64,000 nucleotides of DNA from Akebia trifoliata (Eukaryota; Streptophyta; Magnoliopsida; Ranunculales; Lardizabalaceae), in NCBI GenBank assembly GCA_017979445.1, contig CM030711.1, positions 6,045,221 through 6,109,220 on the forward strand. The letters run 5' to 3'. The translations under genes were made by a program, and so were the position numbers. Below are positions 35,440 to 61,839 of the stretch, piece by piece. Position 1 is the first letter of the stretch. Every line of letters starts with the position of its first letter. Below the pieces are notes generated by a model that saw nothing but the letters and a program-made list of their open reading frames with translations, was not told the origin of the DNA and did no database searches.

Positions 35440-36951
35440 TTTAGCTATACAACGACATTTCTAATTGCAACATCGTCCTTATAGTTAGTAGAAATGAGTT
35501 AACAGTCATGATCACTTCAAGGTATTTCCTGCCATTAACTTTAACTAGCACCTCATCTCTCCATTTCTCCTTACAATGTAGGTTTCCCAAATCTATCTTG
35601 GTTTAACTTGTCTTAAAACCCTTGGATTCCAAAGGATCCTTTCAAATTTGTACTTGCCTCGTTAGTTCTTTTTGGTAATGTAAGTGCTATTGAAACAAAA
35701 AACGTTAAGTATCGCCCTATAGGTTGAGATGACCAATGGAGATAGCTTCTAAGAAGAACGAGGAATCAAACCCCGTTAGTTTAAAAGAACTAGGTCCATC
35801 TAATCTCCATCCTTTGACCCTCTTAAGTCTATTTCCTTTTTTTTCTTTACCTTTTGAAGCCCCAGGTAGCATGCCATAGGGATGCAACCCGGGCAGGTTA
35901 GAGGGTAAATCCAGGCTCAGCTCATATGGCAGATCCCTCAACCCGAGCGTTGAGCTTGAGCTTCTAAACTTGGTTAGTCTGAGTTTAGGTAGTTTTGGGT
36001 GGGTTAAACAGGTTCTGCCGTTGAACAAGCCTAATTTTGTTTTCATTAGCAAAGAAATTTTATATCTTAAAGCAAGAAAATACAATTAATAGAAATAGAA
36101 ATTTATATTGTAAGCAAGAAATAATTAAAAAATACTTCAAAAATATATAATTAATATAAAATATTTATATATTATTATATAACCTAGGATTCTGGTTGGG
36201 TTGGGTTGCCCGGACCCTCAACCTGAATTAAGGTTGGGTTGAGTTATTCTAACCCAAGCTCAACTCATGTTCTACATAACTTGGCCCAGGCTCACTCATC
36301 AATCAGGTTGAGCTGTGCCAGCCTGCCCAAGTTGCAACCCTAGTATGCCAGAACCAAAAAAACAAACAAACCATCGAAACTGCAATGATACATCATCTTC
36401 ATCTGGCAGTATGATCCAAAAACAAAATTCTCTGAAATCATCTCTCGAAATTATCTGAATATCGAAGTAAACCGAGACAAAAGACTATAACCCAATATTT
36501 CTTCCTCGCTTAAAAAGCCCTCGTGATTTTTCCTTCCAAATGCTCCAAATAATTGAGAAAGGAAGGAAGCTACGAAGAATACACCATCTTGAAGGAAAAG
36601 AAAAAAATAAATAAAAATTGGAGTGAATCAGTTGGAGGAGTTTCACGTAAACTTAGTGTGAGCCTTCAACATAATAGAATTCCAACAACAATGTATTTGT
36701 TTACTTATCTGATTCTGAACTTTTTTTTGTTATTACAGATGGGCCATGTTGAAGTGATTGCAGACCCTCTTGAATGTGTTTTTGGATATTCAGGAACACA
36801 AGAGGAGATCCATCACCTTGATACCACTGGTGTTTCGCCTAAAAGACATATTCGGAGCCACAAAAGAACTCATCGGCGGCATCGGACCCACCATGCCGAA
36901 GCTTCTTCAAGTGATAAAAGCTTTCAACAATCAAAAGTACAAGTTGAATGA
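28313..36951 (+). CDS. Plant protein with OCIA-like domain, six exons, 250 aa
   Basis: Exons: 28313-28360, 28592-28697, 29468-29512 (45-base mini exon), 30331-30439, 33665-33896, 36739-36951. All introns are GT-AG and the phases agree; the sum is 753 bases ending TGA. Residues 17-100 show an EEE-x-V start, two hydrophobic segments (FSIAALVASGVVW and a glycine-rich ISLSGGAGFFSGIWGF), then a C-Q-x-x-x-x-x-x-E ending. This is the layout of the OCIA domain known from animal mitochondrial/endosomal OCIAD proteins. That assignment is my inference from pattern, not a search. The C-terminal part is hydrophilic, ending in a histidine/arginine-rich stretch. The start gives MGKSVYELEQ; no earlier in-frame start looks required. 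Introns 4 and 5 are mostly transposons. Confidence 0.85.
30940..32049 (-). pseudogene. RTE-type LINE reverse transcriptase remnant in intron 4
   Basis: On the minus strand, frames near 31.88-32.01 kb read ILGRSTIEAI and then HTIFIDLEKIYDK. These match the PGRSTxEAI and F-I-D-L-E-K-A-Y-D motifs of plant RTE-type LINE reverse transcriptases. Many stops and indels interrupt the frame. Toward 30.94 kb the sequence runs into a 3'-end-like region. The far side is interrupted by element C5. Confidence 0.7.
32058..32799. mobile_element. hAT-like element C5 with perfect 8-bp duplication
   Basis: The ends CAATGTTATCAAAT and the complement of CAGTGTTGTCAAAT are inverted repeats. Identical 8-mers ACCTCAAT lie at 32050-32057 and 32800-32807. 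The arms consist of reiterated GCATATGCGA-type words. A 15-base G run (32191-32205) lies inside. It is inserted in or beside the LINE remnant, so it is younger. Confidence 0.85.
34416..34769. mobile_element. Multi-hairpin palindromic element D1 in a (TA)n tract
   Basis: The outer ends GTTCAGCAACAAACATTTTG and CAAAATGTTTGTTGCTGAAC are inverted. Inside, each half forms its own hairpin: GGGCTGATTTTTGGTGAGGA pairs with TCCTCACCAAAAATCAGCCC in the left half, and a near copy does so in the right half. TATATA repeats flank both ends. No coding capacity. Confidence 0.75.
34788..35160. mobile_element. Multi-hairpin palindromic element D2
   Basis: The outer ends are GGACATATGTAAAAACAATG and CATTGTTTTTACCTATGTCC. 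The internal layout is the same double hairpin as D1, with words such as GAGCTGATTTTTTGTGAGG. It follows D1 after a short TA tract and is followed by another. Confidence 0.7.
35170..35393. mobile_element. Palindromic element D3
   Basis: The ends TTGACTCCTAAGAATGACTC and GAGTCATTCTTAGGAGTCAA are exactly complementary. The stem continues with GGATCATGTG, CCCTTTAAACACAAAATCC and their complements. It has the same GGG...CCC borders and (TA)n flanks as D1 and D2, but a different stem. Confidence 0.7.
35394..35436. repeat. (AT)n microsatellite
   Basis: About 21 AT units next to element D3, in intron 5 of the OCIA-like gene. Confidence 0.9.
35490..35665 (-). pseudogene. RTE-type LINE scrap in intron 5
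   Basis: The minus strand reads LESKGFKTS, a stop, then TKIDLGNLHC. This is a decayed form of the LESKGFxxSxxKTEYMxCxF block of RTE-type polyproteins. It lies between palindromic elements and element C2. Confidence 0.5.
35877..36342. mobile_element. hAT-like element C2
   Basis: The ends TAGGGATGCAACCCGGGCAGG and the complement of the right end (TAGGGTTGCAACTTGGGCAGG) are inverted. Flanking 8-mers GCATGCCA and GTATGCCA match at 7 of 8. The arms repeat GGGTTGAG/GGGTTGGGTTG words and the centre is AT-rich. Confidence 0.75.
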
Positions 36952-37072
36952 CTAGAAATGAAAAGAATTAATGAATTTTTCTTCAGATATTTATTTGGGT
37001 TGTATGTCTCTCAGAAGTTTAGTAGCATCTAATTGCCCTTGTGGACATGTTTTTTAGATGCAGGTATGTGGA

Positions 37073-37078
37073 AATAAA
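37073..37078 (+). terminator. Poly(A) signal of the OCIA-like gene
   Basis: AATAAA about 120 bases after the stop codon, followed by a T-rich stretch. The facing EDR1-like gene uses a signal about 0.9 kb further on, so the two 3' ends converge without overlap. Confidence 0.5.
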
Positions 37079-37549
37079 ATAATGAACCCCAATGTAGCAG
37101 GTTTTCGTGCTGGAGGACACATCAAACCTTTTTCCATTATAGTCAGTTTTCAAATGTTTCTACAGCAGATTTCTGGTTTCAGTTCAAAAGATACGTGCCA
37201 ACCCTCAATTAACTAATGGAGTTAGGCAGTGAAGTATGAACAATTGGTTTCAACCAAGGCACTCTGGCTCTAAATGAGGCATTGAGAGAAGGGATTGCAA
37301 AGAAATGATTTGAATTGGATCCAAGTTGGTTTCCGTCAAGGTGACCATAGCATTTTTCCAAATCTCAGCCATTTATTAAATGGAAGGCCGACTTTATTGG
37401 TGAGGGGATAGACTACTAAAGAAAATGTTTCACAAAAATACATTTAAACCAAAAACAAGTTTCATAGCTGTACTTAGCAGAACTCACCATTGCCGGTTTT
37501 AAAAACTTTTTTGGAGTCACCATGCCACATTATGGTAAGTCATCTCTTT

Positions 37550-37760
37550 TGTCAAGATACTCTTGTGGGTTGGGATCGGCTGACTCATGGAAAACTGTTT
37601 GATCTCTGCTGATTTCCCCTATTTTATTCCTATATTTTTCACTTATTTTATTGCTTATTTGAATTATTCCTGCATTTTTCACTCATCGTTCCATTTCTCC
37701 AGTATAGCGAGCTTTAGCCTTCATATAACTTTCACTCATTTAACCTGTTTTTGTTAAGCC
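37550..37760 (-). pseudogene. Possible LINE 3' region
   Basis: The run GGGTTGGGATCGGCTGACTC, followed by TTTTTCACTYAT-type words, resembles the antisense 3' region of RTE LINE remnants elsewhere in the window. No protein match can be read, so the call is tentative. Confidence 0.3.
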
Positions 37761-37984
37761 CCATTATTCAATTCGCCAAATTAATCGGCTTACCCTTTAA
37801 TTCAGAGAATTTTGTGACTATGGATAAAACAAGTTCATCTAAATGGTACCACAAGAGTTCATATTTCTTGGAAATCTTCAATGGTAACACACCCCAATCC
37901 TTTTCTTCAAATTTACAATCAGAATTTGTATTAAAAGTATGCAAAACACTCACACTTTACAAAGCATAGAACCCTACCAACAGT

Positions 37985-37990
37985 TTTATT
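37985..37990 (-). terminator. Poly(A) signal of the EDR1-like gene
   Basis: AATAAA on the minus strand about 190 bases after the stop codon. Confidence 0.5.
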
Positions 37991-38178
37991 TTGTATAATA
38001 GGACCATAGACATTCATCACTGTACAAAACCAAAATCGCCAATTTCGCACACTCTACTGCAACACTATAATGATATATTTACCCAACAAAAAAACCCCCA
38101 TAAACACTCACCCTATTATAAATAAAAAAAAGCAACAGCATCTCTCTTTATATTCACAGTTTTAAAGCTGAAACTCTT

Positions 38179-53648
<15,470 letters not shown>

Positions 53649-53953
53649 ACTCTCTCGTTTGCTCCTCGTCGTTCTTACTTTCTCTTCTTTTTTTTCCATT
53701 TTTTTTTTTTTTTTTCTTCAAAGAGAGAGAATCTGCATTTTAAGGGAGGGAAATGGACTTCTGTGGGCTTTAGCTTGGCTTCGTAGAAATTTCTAAAAAA
53801 AAAATTTCTTTTTTTTTGAAGTTATCCTCCGGATTTTGGTGAATTTTTTAGAAACCCTGGTGTTTTTAAATTGATGAGACGCCCCTTGATGACGGTCTTG
53901 CAAGAAGGCTAATGAAAATGACACTAATGCCCTCATCTTCAATTGTAAATTTA

Positions 53954-54060
53954 GAGAACTGCTATTGGCACTCCAACTTTTACCTATACACTCCAATTAA
54001 AAATAAAATTAGTAAATGATTGAAAATAAGTAAAAGTTGGGATGCCAATAGCATCTCTCT
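53954..54060. mobile_element. Family B hairpin MITE, copy B5
   Basis: GCTATTGGCACTCCAACTTTTAC is complementary, with single mismatches, to GTAAAAGTTGGGATGCCAATAGC. It is the best-preserved copy of the family, with partial right arms also at 54439-54470 and 56276-56310. Confidence 0.7.
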
Positions 54061-54223
54061 TCGTTTTTTAGATTACTATTTTGAGGTTTAGGACTTTATA
54101 TGAGCCTAATCCTAATTGTAAACAATTACAAAAATTGTTTGAATCAATGTTATACTATTTTATAATTTTGATTAATAACTTGAATCAAATATTAGTGATA
54201 TTTGGGTAATGTGTTTTAATCTT

Positions 54224-54403
54224 GAGTTGTGTTGGGGTGATATTGGGATTTACTGTGATTCTCAAATTTCTAGTGTGGGGTGCACACATAACCATAGATG
54301 TGTTTCATTGGGATACGAAGAAAAAGCATATACGGTTATGTGTGCACCTCCATGTCAAAAATGTGAGAATCGCAATAAATCTAATGTCACACCAGCATTA
54401 TTG
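54224..54403 (+). mobile_element. Hairpin MITE family A, copy A11, perfect 9-bp duplication
   Basis: The left end is GAGTTGTGTTGGGGTGA and the right end the complement of CAATAATGCTGGTGTGAC. The stem GGTGCACACATAACC pairs with GGTTATGTGTGCACC. Identical 9-mers TTTAATCTT lie at 54215-54223 and 54404-54412, which fits Mutator-type insertion. Confidence 0.9.
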
Positions 54404-54983
54404 TTTAATCTTTAACTAGGATGTGATAAATAATGGCGTAATAAGTAAAAATTGGGGTGCCAATAACGGCTATATTTATTTATTCTACCATGTGTGATGT
54501 GATCACCAAAAATCACACTTTACTAAGCCAAAAAAACAATTATCTTCTATGATTTTGAAATTGAGTCATTCGTGAATGAGACATCACAACCAAGATCATC
54601 CTCCTCCTTTTTCTTCTTTTTTTATGATTCAAAGGCTTGCAAAACAATCTCTAGTCTGAGTCATCTATGCATTGTTCATGAACGAAATGAGTTGAAAAAT
54701 CAATATTAAAAAACATGCAATGTCTCAAAGATCATCAAAAATCATATTTTATTCCTGAGCTTTGAAGGTTGAGAGAGAAAAGATGTTGAAGTTGAAGATG
54801 AGTATTAAAGATTTAACTTTACTAAAAATCACGAATTTTCGAAAGAAAAAATTAAGGATTTGAGGTCGAAGACAAGGGTTTTTACGTTATTTTTCATAAA
54901 TCTTTCTCACCAGATTCTATTGGTACGAGAATTTGTCACAATATCGTGGATATCTGGAGGGTCATGTCTAAAATCTATTTAGG

Positions 54984-55688
54984 TCGATTTAGACATGCCC
55001 TCATGTTTTAAATATCAGGGATACCCCTCTTTTTTCAAACCGATGGCATGCCCCTTGACCTCAATCTACTGTGTAGAATGGTTATTGAAATTATCTTCCA
55101 CTCCTAGCCAAAGCCTCTTTGATCATATTCTCCCCAAATCCACCATTTAGGTATAATTTTCACCTTACAATTCCATCTCCTCCAAGCCTCAATAGTAAGA
55201 TGTGATTATTGGAAAGTAAAATATGATGAATTTTTACCTTGAATTTTCTACTCCGAATCTATTATTGTACATTTTTTTCATAATAAGATTTTAACTCTTT
55301 CAATCTTCAAAGCTCAAGAATAATATATGACTCTCGAGAAGTAAAAAACAACAATAGATTTTCAGATAGAATTTTTTTTTTTTTTTTTTAAACTGCTAGA
55401 GATAAAGTGCAAATAAAGTTGGTGAGACTTAATAGGTTAAAATCATTTACATAAAAGATTTTAGAATTTTAAGGTTATTAATGCTTTTGAAGAACTTGAA
55501 GATGAGTAGTTTTGTGGAGAAATTTATCTAAGAGGTTTTGATTTGAGGTTGCAGACGAGATTGATATTAAGATTATTATAGAAAATTATTCCAAAAGGTA
55601 AACAAGGGCAAAGGGATATGCCATCAATTTAAAAATATTGAGTATTTATATAATTTATAAAAATATAGAGGGGCATGTCTAAATTACG
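54984..55688. mobile_element. Long-TIR element F2
   Basis: The left end GATTTAGACATGCCCTCATG through to GGCATGCCCCTTGACC is mirrored at the right by GGGCAAAGGGATATGCCATC through to GGGGCATGTCTAAATTACG. The interior is non-coding. Its left edge almost touches the right end of another copy (GGAGGGTCATGTCTAAAATC), so the two are nearly back to back. Confidence 0.55.
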
Positions 55689-56450
55689 CTTTTGCCACCA
55701 ATCGTTGTGAATCCATAGTTTAAAATAACAGTTGAGCTAGTAAGGAGTTGGTGGGGGAAATTATCCCCACAGAACTTTGAGACACCCTATATTTTCAACT
55801 AATTACATACCCAATTTGTCCTCACTCCTTCATATTTCTCTCTATTTACTCCCATACCCTCACCTCCCTCCAATTCGCCCCCATCCTGCTTAAATTTTTT
55901 ATTAATGACATTGCCTCTTGACTGGGCCTTCTCACATACTAATTAGAAATTACCTAAATATCATTTTCTTCAATTTTCTAACCAAAAACTTCTGAATTTC
56001 TCTTTAAAATCATTCATCTTCAAATTCTTCAACTATACAACTAATCATATAATTTGCCCCCGCTACAAGAAAATCCTAACTCCACCCCTGGTTTTAAAAC
56101 TCGATCCACATTTGGTTAGACTCGAGCAAAAGACAAAATGTTCGAGTTGGCACCGAGGGAATTTGCTAATTTTAATTGGACCTTATAATTCTTTGTAATT
56201 TTGAGGTAATAAGTTAAACAAAAATTGTTAATGTTCAAATGGTGTCATTTAATTTTTAATAAGGGGTGGTAAATAGTTTAAGAAATTGGGGTGCCAATAG
56301 CAGCTCCCTTATAATATATCGATTTGAACCGACTGAAGAGCGTTTGACTCGTAAAACATGGCCCGGGTCAAAGAAGACTCGTCTAACAATCCAATAAATC
56401 TTTCCTAAAACCATTGGTAAGCAGTATCAATCATAATCTAATTATATTTT

Positions 56451-57207
56451 GGGTGACTTAGAGATCCTCCACAACGTTTTCATGAATATTGGAGACATCC
56501 CCATGTTTTCAAACTAATGGCATAACCCCTTGACCTCGGTCTTCTTGTACAGATAAATGTAAAATGACCTAAATGCTCCCATCTTTAACCTCTAGCAAAA
56601 AACTTACAATAAATCAGTTTCTAAAGCCAATGGTAAGCAACATCAATCATGAGATAATTATAATTGATTGAGATATTCTCGACCACGTTTTCGTGAATAT
56701 CTTTCCAACTAATGACATGATCCCATTGACCTTGAATTTTGCAAATAACCTAAATGTTTTTATCTCTTTAGCCAAAAACTTCATTATTCTTCCAAAGGTA
56801 AGTCATCTTCAACCTTTACAATAATTTTTTTTTTTTAATTTATTCAATCCTCCATTTTCAACCTCACCATAACGTCTTGTGGAAAACACTTGATTTTTTT
56901 GTTGTCAAATTTCATCTTCTATTTTTTTTTTTTTAAATCATATTTTGTTATTGAAGCTTGAAGGTTGAAATAGATAAAATCTTAATTGTGAAGGAAAAGA
57001 AAAAATATATATTCACCCAAGACATTGAAGATACAAATTTTAGAAAGAAAAATTAAGGATTTGAAACTAAAGGATTAAAATAGGGACATGTGAGTCATTT
57101 TTAATTAGTCTACTAAGCAAGACTCAGGTACAAGGATCTGCAATTAACTTTTAAAAGATAGGGTATTTCAAACATTTACAAATGTGGAGGGCCATGTCTA
57201 AAGCACC
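56451..57207. mobile_element. Long-TIR element F4
   Basis: The left end has ACATCCCCATGTTTTCAAAC and GGCATAACCCCTTGACC. The right end has GGGTATTTCAAACATTTAC and GGAGGGCCATGTCTAAAGC. The ends are inverted with drift. No transposase frame. Confidence 0.45.
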
Positions 57208-57237
57208 ATATAGTTTTATTGGTCCATTTATTAAGGG

Positions 57238-57791
57238 TGATTTAGATATAGCCCTCCATGATTTGATAAATGACTTATGCCTTGACCTTGGCCTACTATA
57301 GAATATTGATAAAAATGATTTTAATACCCTTATTTTCAATATCTAACCAAATCCCCTAGATCTTCTATGTCCCAAAATTCATATCTTCAACTCAAGGTAG
57401 AACCTTTTTACCCTCATTTCCAACCTTGAGATTCTATCTCCTTCAACTTTTGTAACTCAAGAACAATATATGATTCTAGAGAAGTAAAGTTTGATGGATT
57501 TTTGGGTAAATAAACAAGGATTTTTTTTTTTTAAAATGTTGAAAGCCAAATTGAAAGCAAAGTGAAAAATGATGAGTTCATGAAGAGATTGAATAGGTTA
57601 AAGTAATTTACCCAAGAGGTTGGAAGGCTTAAAGATCATTTCTGACTTGAGGTTGAAGAGAAGGGCATATGGGTCATTGTATAGAAGTCTTCAAGAAGAG
57701 ATTGAGGTCAAGGGGCATGTCATCAATTTGAGAACACAAGGGCATTTCAAATATTCACTAAACATGGAGGGGGGCATGTCTATATAACTCA
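57238..57791. mobile_element. Long-TIR element F3
   Basis: The left end TGATTTAGATATAGCCCTCC is mirrored by GGGGGCATGTCTATATAACTCA at the right, with GGTCAAGGGGCATGTCATCA just inside. Flanks TATTAAGGG and TCTTAAAAG match at 6 of 9, which is only suggestive. Confidence 0.5.
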
Positions 57792-58137
57792 TCTTAAAAG
57801 GTTTATACAGACAGGTTGCTCTACTTGACTTAGGTTTGAATTATATTTTATCTTTTTCCTGAAAAAGATTACTTAAGCGCGTTAAGTTTAGAAAGTCTGA
57901 CGATTTCATTGAAGGTGACAGCTTTTCTGTGGTACGTTCTTCAATTTTTCTTAGAGAATACGTCAAATCAAGAAAACTTATTTTTTCACTCCAATTCTCA
58001 TTTTTAGCACTTCAACTAAAAATATTTGAAAATTATGCACCAAATTTGGAGTCAGATAATGAAGGTAAGTGCTGGAAGCATAAATTCAATAGGCTTCTTT
58101 CCAAATCTCTCTACTTTTGGAGAGACAAGAAAATTAA

Positions 58138-60750
58138 GGTAGTGTTTGTTTTCACTTCAAAATGCAACGTTTCGTATTTTTGCATTAATAATCTACATTT
58201 TTTATCGTGATTATCGTTTGATACAAACAATTACAAACAATTGTGTAACGTTTTTGTGTTTTTAAATGCAAATATTAAAAGCAGATATCAGCCACTTTTC
58301 CAAACTGTGTTTGCAAGAGATTTTTTTACCGAAAAACAACTCGTGAGAAATTATTGAAATGTCCCTCATACTTCGATGAATTTACAAGTCATATCCTCAT
58401 CGATTTTTTACACATTTTTTCTCAACAGAGGCTCACACACCTTAACCCTAACCCTCACAACAGTCATAATCGTTTCGTTGGTAGATTCGATCGACGATGA
58501 CATGCAGTTATGATTTCTGATCGACGACAAACACACGATCAACAATAAACATTGATGATTTCGTTGGTAGCTCCGATGACAAACTCAGACAACCCTTTGA
58601 CAGCAGTCATTACCATTTTCGTTGGTAGCTCCAATCAATGATAAACATTGACGATTTGTGATCGACGGCAAGGCGAACCAGCTTTTCGTTGTCGAACATT
58701 CGCTCCAAATCGTTGATGAAGGTATGATTTTTTTCCAGATATTTGAAGGTTTTAAAGCTTTGATCTTCGAAGATTTTCGAGCTTTGATCATTGAATATTT
58801 ACCCCTTCGAGATCTTTGAAGGCTTTTAAGTTCCATTCTTTGTTTGATTCTTTTTTTTTTTTTTTAGAATATGTGGGTTGTGGAGTTCTTGTAGAGTTGA
58901 TTGTTTGATGCTTAGGAATTTTTTTTCAAAATTTCTTAAATTTTTTTAACAGAACTTGGAGATTTTTTAGAAATCGAATCGAATATTATCGAGTATTCGA
59001 TAATTTAATTTACAATTTTATAAAATTTATAAATCAAATCGAATGTTATTGTGTATTCGATAATCTAATTTATAAATTTATAAAAAAAAAATAATAATAA
59101 ATTGAATCGAATATTATCGAGTATTCGATAATCTAATTTATAAATTTATAATCGAATATTATTGGATATTCCATAATCTAATCGAACATCTGATAACATT
59201 TGATGTAGTTTGTAACATCCGTTGGATTTCAAATTCAAATTGGGAAAAATAAAATCAAAATCCTAACATAGTTTGAATTGAATCAAATATTATCGGGTAT
59301 TCTAGATTCTTGGTGGTGTTGATGTTTTAAGTCACAATTGTTCTAACACAATGTTGTTGTAGTTGTAGTTGCTTTATTAAAAATAAAAATAAATATATCA
59401 ATCAGGTTCTTTGTTTGGGAATAATTTTGTTCATAGTGAAGGTTTTGTTAAATTTGTGTTGAATTTTACTTGATGGAGTAAAATTTGGGTTTGGGTTCAA
59501 TCCAAACCCAAGACCCTTATAGTTGTGCAATTGCCTAAATAAAAGTTTGATCAGTGGGCCTAGAATCTGCATAATTAGGGTTTAATTAGGACTTTCTTTG
59601 AGTTTAATTAGGTGTTATTAATAAGTCAGGCATGTAGGTTAATTTTTGTAGGAGTTTTTAATTTTATTTTAGAGGAATGGATAAGTTTATAAATTGGGAT
59701 GTACTCATTATATTTTGTAGTTGAATGGGAATTTTTTTTTAGTTCAAAACCTTGTATGCCAAGAGAGATTCTTCATTGAGTGGTGTGAGAATCTTTAGTT
59801 TCTATAGTTGCAAACTTGCAGGGCATGTAGATGTACATAAAAATTTGCCTGATTTTTTTAGTCAATGTGTTTCTAACTTGCAATAGTGTTTAAAGTTCAA
59901 TGGTTGATCTGAAAAGCATAATAAAATTTTTAAGTTTTGATTTAACTGAAGTGACTTTAACATGTGATTCTCAATACAATCTTGAAGGTGTTTGGGATTT
60001 GAGTTTATTAAAGAAGGACAATCTGCATTTGCTTGTGAATATGTCTCACGTAAGTATTTGCTTCCATGTGTTGTTTCTTCATCTTTACTTGATTGACAAC
60101 TTAAGATGTTTTTCGTCTTATGAATCTAGTAAACTTTCTTGTTTGACAATGTCATTAGGGTCCTAGTTATGATACATGCTTTGTACGATTCTACTATTAG
60201 ATGGGCTATAATTTGGACATTTTAAGAAGTTGTTTCATGCAATTATGAATAAGGGTATCCTGGTAATTTTTTATGCATTCTAGGTGCATTATATTGGATT
60301 GCGCATTATGCAAGTATTTTGTTTATCAAGAAAATTTCATATGTCCATTTTTAAGAAGAGATGCTGCCGAAATTTCTATAGAATTATAAATTTTTTATAA
60401 TTTTTTAAAGAATTATAAATTTTTTAAAATTAAAATAATTATTTTTATAAATTTTTAATATAAATTTATTATATTTATATATATTTAATGTAATTATATA
60501 TTTATAAGGATATTCTGATAATTTTTTATGCATTTTGACTGCATTATCAACCTTAAGGGTATTCTGGTCATTTTACTCTAATACAACAGATTCCAGATGC
60601 TGTATCAAACAATAATTATCAAATTCTGGTAAACAACACAACACTTTTATAAAGTTCTATTAAACAAGCTTTTCAGTATTTTAGCTTCTGATAACAGATT
60701 CTGACAGCAAAAACTGACAGCATATTCAGGCAACTGAATCAAACGGGGCC
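58138..60750. mobile_element. Possible ~2.6 kb TIR element
   Basis: The left border GGTAGTGTTTGTTTTCACTT and the complement of the right border (GGCCCCGTTTGATTCAGTTG) are similar. Inside, GATTATCGTTTGATACAAAC resembles the complement of the right-hand segment (AATTATTGTTTGATACAGC). No convincing target duplication or transposase frame was found, so the borders are tentative. Confidence 0.35.
58975..59190. repeat. Tandem array of ~60-base units
   Basis: About four drifted copies contain ATCGAATATTATCGAGTATT and ATAATCTAATTTATAAATTT. Each unit contains a short inverted pair (CGAATA and TATTCG). Confidence 0.65.
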
Positions 60751-61194
60751 TAACAAATTTTCTCTTTTATTATCTCTAATTCTTTTATCTCCTCTCCCAC
60801 TTAACAATCTAAGCAAAAGAAATGGAGAGAAACTTATTTATTTTCTCTTCTCTTATCTCCATTTCTCTCAGTCCAAACACAACATAAAGGATTAGAAATA
60901 AGCATCGCGTATTTTTCATGCTTGATTGTACATTCGGTTACTTTTCTTTTTTGTACAAAAAAAATGTTAAATATTTAAATCATTTCTATACTAATAAGAG
61001 AAAATCTGACTCTGAACTACATTAAACGGAAGAACACAAGGTGACTTCAAAAAAAATTCACTACATGTTCTCTTGTTGATGTTGAAATGGTTTGAATATC
61101 ACTACATTGTTCAAACCCATAAAAGATATGTAAAATGTAGCCTAAGCACTCATATAAAATTGCATATCACTACATTGTTCAAACCCAAAAAAGT

Positions 61195-61738
61195 TAGGGG
61201 TGCAACTTGGTATGGTTCAAACTGAGAATTGAATCAAACCAATAGCTTTGGGGTGGTTTGGTTTGGAATAAGTTGCGGTTCGGTTTGGGGTTATGAAAAT
61301 AGAGAATCGACCAATTTGGTTCGATTCTCAAATCAAGCTTGTATAGAACCAAACCAAACCAAGAACTGAACCCTTATGCAATAAATAAATATATATGTAT
61401 ATAACAATTATTATGAATTATTTTAGGAGTTAAAACATAGATTAATGATCTTTTATAGATAAACTAATGAATTTTTATGGATAGATTAGTGATTTCTTTT
61501 ATGAAAATTTATGTTTATTATATATTTATTTTTTCATTAAAAATGTTACTTACAATTTATATAATATTGGCAACCCATAGAATCAAACCGAACCAAACGG
61601 ACTTTAGTTCAATTTGGGTTGGTTCAGTTCCAATGGAATTTGGTTTGGTTTTGGTTCTTATTAAATAGAACCGATCTATGTCGGTTAGATTTCAATTTGA
61701 CTTCAAACTGAATCAAGCTGAACCAAGTTGTACACCTA
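61195..61738. mobile_element. hAT-like element C4
   Basis: The ends TAGGGGTGCAACTTGGT and ACCAAGTTGTACACCTA are inverted. Flanking 8-mers AAAAAAGT and ATAAAAGT match at 7 of 8. The arms repeat GGTTTGGTTTGG/GGTTCGGTTTGG words. Confidence 0.75.
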
Positions 61739-61839
61739 ATAAAAGTATATCAATTTTATCGGTTTGAACAATGGATTGAGTATCTTACATCAGGATTATG
61801 ATACTATAATAGGGGAGACAAACACGTACCCCCAATCTA

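Noticed and set aside
36553..36738. N-terminal extension of the last OCIA-like exon
   Set aside because: A TTATTACAG acceptor at 36738 gives correct phase from exon 5; the upstream open part is intron-like and T-rich.
58440..58460. Telomere-like CCCTAA repeats
   Set aside because: Only two units (CCTTAACCCTAACCCTC) occur, too few for a telomeric or interstitial array.
58585..58836. 83-residue minus-strand open frame as a transposase exon
   Set aside because: No catalytic motif or zinc finger; composition is lysine/serine-rich from AT-rich sequence.
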